This document shows positions 49,896 through 57,186 of a stretch of DNA of 64,000 bases, one piece after another. Under the pieces are notes generated by a model. That model was not told the origin of the DNA. It did no database searches and worked only from the letters and a program-made list of their open reading frames with translations. This DNA comes from Burkholderiales bacterium GJ-E10 (GTDB taxonomy: Bacteria > Pseudomonadota > Gammaproteobacteria > Burkholderiales > Burkholderiaceae_F), in NCBI GenBank assembly GCA_000828975.1, contig AP014683.1, positions 2,189,700 to 2,253,699 of the forward strand. The letters are read 5' to 3'. The position numbers were made by a program, and so were the translations under genes. Numbering within the stretch: position 1 is the stretch's first letter; every line of letters starts with the position of its first letter.

Positions 49896-52800
49896 TCAAC
49901 ATCCGAACCGCGCCTCCACCCCTGCCTGGCTCCGAAGATCTTCGATCAGGCGCTGCTCGCCGCGCACGCGCCACGCGTCCGGCAGATGGAGATCGGCCGA
50001 CGCGCGGCCGTTGGCATAGGGCAGGACCACCCGGCAGCCCGGACCGGCCTCGGCATCCATCGCATCGCCTCCTGGGGTCGCGCGATACGCGCCCAGCACG
50101 CGCTCCAGCGCCGCGACGTCGACCTGCGCGCCGATCGGCGCGATCAGCGTCGCCTGCGCCTGGGCGCGGGCACCCGCGAGATCGAGCACGTCGTCGGCGC
50201 TCAAGGCGAGGCGCTGCGAGAACTCGTCATAGCGGGCGCGTCCGATGACGAAGACAAGTTGGTCTTCCTTGCAAACCGCGCGCCGACGGTCGAAAAGTTC
50301 GGAAAATACGGTCACTTCCAACTGCGCGCTGGCGTCGTCGAGCAGGAGCACGCACATGCGCCCGCGCCGCGTGTTCTGGCTGCGCACCGAGACGACGATG
50401 CCGCTGATCCGCACACTCTCCCGCGCCTGCTTGAGGTCGACGAGACGGGTGGGCGCGATGCGCCGGGCTTCCTCCTCGAACTCGGTGAAAAGGTGGCCGC
50501 TGAAACAGAACCCGAGCGCGGTTCGTTCGTTGGCGAGCCGCTCGCGTTCGCTCCAGGGCGTATATGCGACGTCGATGGCCGGCGCGGCGGCGCCGGTCGC
50601 ACCCGGCGCCGGATCGCCGAAGAGGCTCTCCTGCCCGGCGTGCGCCAGCGCGTGCTCGGCCGCCTCCAAGCTCGGGCCCAAGGCGGCCAGCAGGCGGGCA
50701 CGATCCTCGTCGAGGCAGTCGAACGCGCCCGCGCGGATCAGCGCCTCGATCACCCGCCGGTTGACCCGCTGCTTGTCGACGCGCGCGCAGAAATCCGCGA
50801 GGCTCGTGAACGCTCCAGCCTCCCGCAATGCGACGATCGATTCGATCGCCGCCTGCCCCGTCCCCTTGATCGCGCCCAGGCCGTAGCGGATGGTCGCGGT
50901 ATCCACCGGAACGAACCGGTACGCACCGAGGTTGACGTCCGGGGGAAGGATCGTCAGGCCGCCGGTGCGCGCATCCGCGACGAGATCCTGCACCTTGTCG
51001 GTGTCGTCCATCACCGTCGACAAGTTGGCGGCGAAAAACGCCGCCGGGTGATGCACCTTGCAGTAGGCCGTCTGGTATGCGACGTAGGAATACGCCGCGG
51101 CGTGCGACTTGTTGAAACCATACCCGGCGAACTTCTCCATCAGATCGAAGAGTTCGGTCGCGGCTTTTTCCGGCACGCCGTTCTTCGCCGCGCCTTCGCA
51201 GAAGATCGTCCGGTGCTCGGCCATCTCCTCGGGCTTCTTCTTGCCCATCGCGCGGCGCAGCAGGTCGGCGGCGCCCAGCGAGTAGCCGCCGATCGCCTGC
51301 GCGATCTGCATCACCTGCTCCTGGTACACCATGATGCCGTAGGTCGAGCCCAGGATCGGTTCGAGCCGCGGGTCCAGGTAATGCGCGCGCTTGCCGTGCT
51401 TGCGATCGCAGAACTCCGGGATCAGGTCCATCGGGCCGGGCCGGAACAGGGCGTTCAAGGCGATGAGATCGTCGAAACGATCCGGCTTGGCGCGCTTCAG
51501 AAGGTCGCGCATGCCGCGCGACTCGAACTGGAAGATCGCGGTGGTATTCCCGACGCGAAACAGTTCGAACACGGCCGGATCGTCGAGCGGGATCGTGTCG
51601 AGCGAAAAGGTGCTCGCCGGATCGAGCTCGTGCACATAGCGCACGGCGAGCGCCAGAATGGTGAGCGTGGTCAGTCCCAGGAAGTCGAACTTGACCAGGC
51701 CCGCCTTCTCGACGTCGTCCTTGTCGAACTGGCTCACCACCGCGTCCGTGCCCTGGGCGCAATAGAGCGGACAGAAGTCGGTGAGCCGGCCAGGCGCGAT
51801 GAGCACCCCGCCGGCGTGCATGCCGACGTTGCGCACCAGGCCTTCCAGCGGCCGGGCCAGTTCCACGATTTCCCCGGCCTCCTCGTCGCCGCCCACCGCC
51901 TCGGCGAACGCAGGCTCTTCGCGCAGCGCGCGTTCGAGCGTCCAGGGATCCGCCGGATTGTGCGGAATCAGCTTGGAGAGGAAATCGCACTTGCTGTATG
52001 GCATGTCGAGGACGCGGCCGGCGTCGCGCACCACCGCCTTGGCGCCCAGCGTGCCGAAGGTGGCGATCTGCGACACCGCATCGGCACCGTACTTGCGTTT
52101 GACGTAGTCGATGACCCGGTCGCGCCCGTCCTGGCAGAAGTCGATATCGAAGTCGGGCATCGAAACCCGCTCGGGATTGAGAAACCGCTCGAAGAGCAGG
52201 TCGTAGCGCAACGGGTCGAGATCGGTGATGCTCAGGGCATAAGCGACGAGCGAGCCGGCGCCCGAGCCGCGTCCGGGGCCGACCGGAACGCCATTTCCCT
52301 TGGCCCAGTTGATGAAGTCCGCGACGATGAGGAAGTAGCCCGAAAACCCCATCTTGGCGATGGTCGTGAGCTCCATCTCCAGGCGGGATTCGTACTCGGG
52401 CCGTTTGACCTCGCGCAGCGCCGCATCCGGGTAGAGCGCCTCGAGGCGCCGCGCCAGACCGGCCTGGGAAAGATCCCGGCAATGCTGATCCAGGGACACG
52501 CCGGGCGGCGTCGGGTAATCGGGCAGGCGCGGCTTGCCCAGTTGCAGTTGCAGATTGCAGCGGCGCGCGATCTCCACCGCATTGTCGAGCGCCGCGGGCA
52601 GATCGGCGAACCGCTCGCGCATCTGCGCCACCGACAGGAACACCTGCTCGGCGGTGAAATTGCGCGGGCGGCGCGGGTCCGCGAGGGTCCGGCCCTCGGC
52701 GATGCACACCCGCGCCTCGTGGGCGCGAAAGTCCTCGGCGCGGAGAAACTGAACCGGGTGGGTGGCGACGAGCGGCAGGCCCATGCGCACGGCAAGCGCC

Positions 52801-53357
52801 GCCGTGGCGCGGCAGCAGGGTTCGTCGTGCGGGCGGCCGGCACGCTGCACCTCCAGGTAGAACCGCCCGGGAAACTGTGCGGCAAGGCGTTGCGCCGCCG
52901 CCTCCGCCGCCTCGGCTTGCCCGGAACACAGCGCCGCGCCGACCTCGCCCGCCGCAGCACCCGACAGCGCGATCAGGCCGCCCGTCCCCTCGCTTTCGAA
53001 CCATTCCGGCCGCATCATCGCGCGGTTCAGGTGCTGGTTCTCCAACCACGCGCGGGAAATGAGGCGGCACAGGCGCAGATAGCCCTCGCGATCCTGCACC
53101 AGCAGCAGCAGACGGTGCGGCTGGTCCCGGTCGACAGGGTTCTCGACCCAGGCGTCGCACCCCAGGATGGGCTTGACGCCCGCCTTGCGCGCGGCACTGT
53201 AGAACCGCACCGCGCCGAACAGGTTCGCGCTGTCGGTCAGGGCGACGGCCCCCTGCCCGTCCGCCGCGGCGGCGCGGACGAGATCGTCGATCCGGGTCAG
53301 ACCGTCGACGATCGAAAATTCGGAGTGAACGCGGAGGTGGATGAAGCCGGCGGACAT
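49896..53357 (-). CDS. dnaE: DNA polymerase III alpha subunit
   Basis: 1153 residues. N-terminal PHP domain (FIHLRVHSEFSIVDGL), polymerase core with GPGRGSGAGSLVAYALSI and the catalytic MPDFDIDF aspartates, helix-hairpin-helix region (~KQRVNRRVIEALIRAGAFD) and OB-fold near the C-terminus (VRISGIVVSVRSQNTRRG). The replicative polymerase. Full length. Divergent from terC across a 150-bp gap holding a long inverted repeat. Confidence 0.97.
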   Translation of the reverse strand: MSAGFIHLRVHSEFSIVDGLTRIDDLVRAAAADGQGAVALTDSANLFGAVRFYSAARKAGVKPILGCDAWVENPVDRDQPHRLLLLVQDREGYLRLCRLISRAWLENQHLNRAMMRPEWFESEGTGGLIALSGAAAGEVGAALCSGQAEAAEAAAQRLAAQFPGRFYLEVQRAGRPHDEPCCRATAALAVRMGLPLVATHPVQFLRAEDFRAHEARVCIAEGRTLADPRRPRNFTAEQVFLSVAQMRERFADLPAALDNAVEIARRCNLQLQLGKPRLPDYPTPPGVSLDQHCRDLSQAGLARRLEALYPDAALREVKRPEYESRLEMELTTIAKMGFSGYFLIVADFINWAKGNGVPVGPGRGSGAGSLVAYALSITDLDPLRYDLLFERFLNPERVSMPDFDIDFCQDGRDRVIDYVKRKYGADAVSQIATFGTLGAKAVVRDAGRVLDMPYSKCDFLSKLIPHNPADPWTLERALREEPAFAEAVGGDEEAGEIVELARPLEGLVRNVGMHAGGVLIAPGRLTDFCPLYCAQGTDAVVSQFDKDDVEKAGLVKFDFLGLTTLTILALAVRYVHELDPASTFSLDTIPLDDPAVFELFRVGNTTAIFQFESRGMRDLLKRAKPDRFDDLIALNALFRPGPMDLIPEFCDRKHGKRAHYLDPRLEPILGSTYGIMVYQEQVMQIAQAIGGYSLGAADLLRRAMGKKKPEEMAEHRTIFCEGAAKNGVPEKAATELFDLMEKFAGYGFNKSHAAAYSYVAYQTAYCKVHHPAAFFAANLSTVMDDTDKVQDLVADARTGGLTILPPDVNLGAYRFVPVDTATIRYGLGAIKGTGQAAIESIVALREAGAFTSLADFCARVDKQRVNRRVIEALIRAGAFDCLDEDRARLLAALGPSLEAAEHALAHAGQESLFGDPAPGATGAAAPAIDVAYTPWSERERLANERTALGFCFSGHLFTEFEEEARRIAPTRLVDLKQARESVRISGIVVSVRSQNTRRGRMCVLLLDDASAQLEVTVFSELFDRRRAVCKEDQLVFVIGRARYDEFSQRLALSADDVLDLAGARAQAQATLIAPIGAQVDVAALERVLGAYRATPGGDAMDAEAGPGCRVVLPYANGRASADLHLPDAWRVRGEQRLIEDLRSQAGVEARFGC

Positions 53358-53401
53358 GGGGGCGGATTGTAGGCTGTTACCATCCGAGGTTTGGGCGGAG
53401 T

Positions 53402-53484
53402 CGCTCCCGCGGATGTCCGGTCCGCGCGCTCCTCCGCGCCCGATCTCGCTCCGATCGCACGCGGACCGGACATCCGCGGGAGCG
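53402..53484. repeat. 25-bp perfect inverted repeat between dnaE and terC
   Basis: Arms at 53402-53426 and 53460-53484 are exact reverse complements (the left arm begins CGCTCCCGCGGATGTCC), separated by a 33-base spacer. This lies in the intergenic region, 45 bp from the dnaE start and 24 bp from the terC start. A stem this long is unusual for a terminator and may be an operator, a mobile-element footprint or a genome-specific palindromic repeat. Confidence 0.85.
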
Positions 53485-53507
53485 GCAACGTTCGTCGGAC
53501 AGGCAGC

Positions 53508-54641
53508 GTGGACTTTTTATCGAGCTTCGACTACATCGCGCCCATCCTGCAGATCACCCTGATCGATCTGCTGCTGAGCGGCGACAACGCACTGGTCATC
53601 GCGATGGCCTGCGCCCACCTGCCGTCGGATGTCCGTCGCCGGGCGATGGTGCTCGGCACCTTCGCGGCAATCTTCTTCCGCGTGATCCTCACGCTCGTCG
53701 CCACCGTGGTGTTGCGAGTTCCCTACCTGAAGCTCGTCGGCGCCCTGGCGCTGTTGTGGATCGGCATCTCGCTGCTCGCGGACGACGAGGATGCCCGGCA
53801 GGCCTCCAAGGCCCGCAGCGCGGCGGCCGGACTCGGCAAGGCCATCGCCATCATCGTGAGCGCGGATCTGGTGATGAGCCTGGACAACGTCATCGCAGTC
53901 GCCGCCGCCGCGGAGGGTCATCTGTGGTTCCTGATCCTGGGCCTGCTCGGCAGCATTCCCGTGCTCCTCGTATCGAGCGTCCTCATCTCGCGGCTGCTCG
54001 ATGCCTACCCCTTCCTCATCCGCGCGGGCGGCGGATTGCTGGGATGGATCGCCGGGCGCACCGCGGTTTCCGACCCGGCCTATGCCGCCGCGCTCAACAC
54101 CAGTTCCTGGGGGCTGGTGGTCGCCGCGCCGGTGCTGGGCGCGGTCTACGTGCTGGGGCAGGCGCGGCTGCTGCGGCGCGAGCCGGGCGGCGCCCCTGCC
54201 CCCGCGCGCGCCGTGCCGGCGCAGAAGGAATCGGCTCCTCCGCCGCAGGAGCAGGAAACGCCGCTGCGCGGCGCCCCCCTCACCCTGCCCTCTCCCCCCG
54301 ATGGGGGGAGAGGGGGGAGTGCCTGGCCGAGATCCGCGAGCCACTCAACCCTGCCCTTTCCCCCCGATGGGGAGAGAGGAGGGAACGAAGCTGGGGCCGA
54401 GTTGCCAAGCGGCGAGCGACCCCCTCTCCCGCACGCGGGAGAGGGCGGGGGTGAGGGTGCGGAAACGAGGGCGAGCGCGGACTTTGCCCCCGACACGTCG
54501 GAGCCCGCCGCGCCCCCCCCGATCGCCCTACCGAAAAAACTCTCCCGGATGGATATGGCGATCATGGCCGGCATCGCGGTCCCGGTGCTGCTGTTTCTTG
54601 GCATGATCCTGTTTTTTGTCTGGAAAGCGGTTCGCCCGTAA
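53508..54641 (+). CDS. TerC-family membrane protein with repeat-derived insertion
   Basis: 377 residues, GTG start. Residues 1-225 form the TerC core: LIDLLLSGDNALVIAMA and SADLVMSLDNVIAVAAA carry the two Asp-Asn motifs of this cation exporter family, which has been linked to manganese/metal handling. Residues ~257-318 are encoded by three copies of the palindromic repeat, in frame. A final membrane helix (MDMAIMAGIAVPVLLFLG, ~351-372) closes the protein, so the insert would lie in a loop. The core begins at Met-less VDFLSSFDYIAPILQ; no strong Shine-Dalgarno. Confidence 0.82.
   Translation: MDFLSSFDYIAPILQITLIDLLLSGDNALVIAMACAHLPSDVRRRAMVLGTFAAIFFRVILTLVATVVLRVPYLKLVGALALLWIGISLLADDEDARQASKARSAAAGLGKAIAIIVSADLVMSLDNVIAVAAAAEGHLWFLILGLLGSIPVLLVSSVLISRLLDAYPFLIRAGGGLLGWIAGRTAVSDPAYAAALNTSSWGLVVAAPVLGAVYVLGQARLLRREPGGAPAPARAVPAQKESAPPPQEQETPLRGAPLTLPSPPDGGRGGSAWPRSASHSTLPFPPDGERGGNEAGAELPSGERPPLPHAGEGGGEGAETRASADFAPDTSEPAAPPPIALPKKLSRMDMAIMAGIAVPVLLFLGMILFFVWKAVRP
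54277..54459. repeat. Three GC-rich palindromic (REP-like) repeats inside terC
   Basis: Copy 1 (~54277-54319) and copy 2 (~54349-54392) share CCCTGCCCT..TCCCCCCGATGGGG; copy 3 (54421-54459) is in inverted orientation and includes 25 bases identical to the AroA-Cmk linker repeat. The cluster encodes a Pro/Gly/Arg-rich stretch without stop codons. Confidence 0.8.
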
Positions 54642-54668
54642 CCTCCCCTCGAACCCGGAACGATCCTG

Positions 54669-55844
54669 ATGCAAGCAAGCGCCCCCGATCCCGAAACCCC
54701 GGTACCGACGCCACCCGATACCGAGGCGCCGACGCCCCGGATCGTCCTCGTGTTCCGCAGCATCTCTGCCGGATTCCAGTCCGTCCTGGAATCCCTCGGT
54801 TGGGCCGGCAAAGGCCGCCATCTCGTGGTCGGCATCCTCATCGCCGCATGGGTCGTCTCCGGCGTCTATCGCGTCAATCCGAACCAGCAGGGTGTCGTCC
54901 TGCGTTTCGGGAAATGGGTCGAGACCACGGGGCCGGGCCTGCACTACCACCTTCCCTTCCCGGTCGAAACGGTGCTCGAACCGGCAGTCACCCAGGTCCA
55001 CCAGCTGATCCTGGGGGTCATGAACACGGCCCCCGCCGGCACCCCGACGATCATCATCCCGCTTCCGTCGATCGGCGGAGCGCCGGCCGTCGGGCTCTCG
55101 CAGACCGACGTCGCCTACCAGATGCTCACCGGCGACGAAAACGTGGTGCTCGCCAACTACACCATCTTCTGGCGGATCAAGAGCGCGAAGGACTACCTTT
55201 TCAATATCCAGGATCCGGTCCAGACGGTGAGCCTGGCGGCGCAAAGCGCCATGCACCAGATCATCAGCCAGTACCCCATCCAGGCGGCGCTGTCGGACAA
55301 GCGCATGGAAATTGCGCAGAAGGCGCAGGACCTCACCCAGCAGATCCTCGACGGCTATCACGCCGGCATCCTCATCCTGCAGGTGCAGCTCCAGCGCGTC
55401 GACCCTCCCAGCGCAGTCATCGACGCGTTCAACGACGTGCAGCGTGCCAAGGCCGACCAGGTCCGCTCGCGCAACAACGCCGAGGCGTACGCCAACTCGA
55501 TCCTGCCGCAGGCGCGAGGGCAGGCGGTGCGGATCGTGCAGGACGCCGAGGCCTACCAGTCCCAGGTCGTGAACACGGCCCAGGGGGAAGCGCAGCGCTT
55601 CCTCGCGGTGTACAAGGCCTACAAACAGGCCAAGGATGTGACGGCTTGGCGCATGTATCTGGACAGCATGGATCAACTGTTGAAGAAGTCGGGAAAAGTC
55701 ATCATCGACACCTCCGGCAAGGGGCTGGGGAGCGTCGTTCCGTACATGCCGGTGGCACCCAGCCGGCTGCCCGGCGGCGGCGCGGCACAAGCCGCACCGG
55801 CAGCGGGCAGCAGTTCGGGAAGCGGTTCGGGAGGCGGACAATGA
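54669..55844 (+). CDS. hflK: HflK, FtsH modulator subunit
   Basis: 391 residues. An N-terminal helix (~60-75) anchors it in the membrane; the rest is periplasmic SPFH/band-7 domain (YRVNPNQQGVVLRFGKW; TGDENVVLANYTIFWRI) and a coiled coil. The C-terminal GGG/GSSSGSG stretch is low-complexity. HflK-HflC form a cage around the FtsH protease. ATGA overlap with hflC. Confidence 0.95.
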   Translation: MQASAPDPETPVPTPPDTEAPTPRIVLVFRSISAGFQSVLESLGWAGKGRHLVVGILIAAWVVSGVYRVNPNQQGVVLRFGKWVETTGPGLHYHLPFPVETVLEPAVTQVHQLILGVMNTAPAGTPTIIIPLPSIGGAPAVGLSQTDVAYQMLTGDENVVLANYTIFWRIKSAKDYLFNIQDPVQTVSLAAQSAMHQIISQYPIQAALSDKRMEIAQKAQDLTQQILDGYHAGILILQVQLQRVDPPSAVIDAFNDVQRAKADQVRSRNNAEAYANSILPQARGQAVRIVQDAEAYQSQVVNTAQGEAQRFLAVYKAYKQAKDVTAWRMYLDSMDQLLKKSGKVIIDTSGKGLGSVVPYMPVAPSRLPGGGAAQAAPAAGSSSGSGSGGGQ

Positions 55845-56752
55845 CGCCACCCCCGATCAAGCGCGCGGCGTTGTGGGCGGCGGCCGGCATCGGCGCGCTG
55901 GCCTTCCTCTCGCTCTATACGGTGAACCAGACCGAGGAGGCGCTGGTGGTGCGCCTGGGCAAGCCGGTGCGCGCGGTACACAGCCCCGGCCTGCACTGGA
56001 AGATGCCGCTGATCGACTCCGTCGTGTACTACGACGCGCGCCTGCTGCACCTCGAGCCGCCCCTCGAACAGGTCATCCTCGGCGACCAGAAACGCCTGCT
56101 GGTGCAGGTGTATGCGCGCTACCGGATCACCGATCCGCTGCTCTACTACCAGTCGGTGCAGACCATCGCGCAGGGCCAGGCGCAGCTCTCGCAGATCATC
56201 AGCTCGGCGACGCGGCGCTCCCTCGGCCAGGTGCCCCTCACATCCCTGCTCACCCCCGACCGGGTCAGGGCAACGACGGCGATCCTGACCGAGTCGGCGG
56301 CGCGGTCGCTGTCACTCGGCGTGACGGTGACCGACGTGCGGCTGCGCCGCGCCGACCTCCCACCCGAAACCAGCCAGGCGATCTACGACCGGATGAAGTC
56401 GGAGCGCAACCGGATGGCGAAGGAACTGCGCGCGCAGGGGATTCAATGGCAGCAGGAAATCGAGGCCAAGGCCGACCGCGAACGCACGGTGATCCTCTCC
56501 GAAGCGCAGAAACAGGCGCTGGCCATCCACGGCGACGCCGATGCCCAGGCGACGAACATCTACGCGCAGGCGTACGGCAAGGACCCGGCGTTCTACAAGT
56601 TCTACCGGGCGCTGCGCACCTACCAGGGTTCGCTCGCCGACTCGACGCCCACGCTCATGCTGTCGCCGAATTCCGATCTGCTCCGGTATTTCGACAAGGG
56701 GTCGGCCGGTGCAGCGGCGCATGACCGCAAATCGCGGGCCGCCGCCCAATGA
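55841..56752 (+). CDS. hflC: HflC, FtsH modulator subunit
   Basis: 303 residues. A membrane helix (~8-25) then an SPFH domain (VNQTEEALVVRLGKPV; GLHWKMPLIDSVVYYDARLL) and coiled coil (ERNRMAKELRAQG...EAKADRERTVILSEAQKQA). Partner of HflK; the expected neighbours hflX or hisZ/purA are not here, terC and HU being adjacent instead. Confidence 0.95.
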   Translation: MTPPPIKRAALWAAAGIGALAFLSLYTVNQTEEALVVRLGKPVRAVHSPGLHWKMPLIDSVVYYDARLLHLEPPLEQVILGDQKRLLVQVYARYRITDPLLYYQSVQTIAQGQAQLSQIISSATRRSLGQVPLTSLLTPDRVRATTAILTESAARSLSLGVTVTDVRLRRADLPPETSQAIYDRMKSERNRMAKELRAQGIQWQQEIEAKADRERTVILSEAQKQALAIHGDADAQATNIYAQAYGKDPAFYKFYRALRTYQGSLADSTPTLMLSPNSDLLRYFDKGSAGAAAHDRKSRAAAQ

Positions 56753-56808
56753 TTTGATGTCGAATCGCTTCGCGTACACTCCGCGTTTTCATCGAAAGGA
56801 TGCCTGTC

Positions 56809-57111
56809 ATGAATCGTCTCGAGCTCGCTGAAAAAATCGCCCAAGAACACGATCTGTCGCGCGCGCAGGCGGAACGGATCCTGAAGACCGTCACCGACAC
56901 GATCGTCGGCGTGGTCAAGAAGGGTGGAACGGTCGGCATCGTCGGGTTCGGCACGTTCAAGCAGACATCCCGCGGCGCGCGCAAGGGCCGCAACCCGGCC
57001 ACCGGCGAAGCGGTCAAGATCCCCGCCCGCAAGGTGCCGAAGTTCCTCGCCGGTGCCGGATTCAAGGACGCCGTCGACCCGAAGGCGGCGGCCCGCCGGC
57101 GCGCGAAGTAA
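56809..57111 (+). CDS. HU/IHF-family DNA-binding protein
   Basis: 100 residues. N-terminal helices (MNRLELAEKIAQEHDLSRAQAE), the DNA-binding beta-arm GRNPATGEAVKIPARKVPKF and a basic tail AAARRRAK. A histone-like protein that bends DNA. AAGGA 8 bases upstream chooses Met56809 over Met56800. Confidence 0.92.
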   Translation: MNRLELAEKIAQEHDLSRAQAERILKTVTDTIVGVVKKGGTVGIVGFGTFKQTSRGARKGRNPATGEAVKIPARKVPKFLAGAGFKDAVDPKAAARRRAK

Positions 57112-57130
57112 CCCGCCGAAGAAAAGAACG

Positions 57131-57159
57131 GGATGCGATCCCCCGAGGGGAGCGCATCC
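57131..57159 (+). terminator. Hairpin after the HU gene
   Basis: GGATGCG...CGCATCC arms with an inner TCCCC/GGGGA stem; no T tract follows, so termination is only possible. Confidence 0.5.
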
Positions 57160-57186
57160 GCGGACCGGGATCTGCCCCGCTCCCGG

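Noticed and set aside
49857-53372. A ~1170-codon open frame on the plus strand antisense to dnaE
   Set aside because: It mirrors the dnaE codons; the product is His/Arg/Gly-rich low-complexity with no domain. High GC leaves few stops on the opposite strand.
53391-53507. An extended TerC N-terminus beginning at an upstream start
   Set aside because: That frame translates the long inverted repeat into Arg/Ser/Ala-rich sequence; the membrane protein naturally begins at the GTG at 53508.
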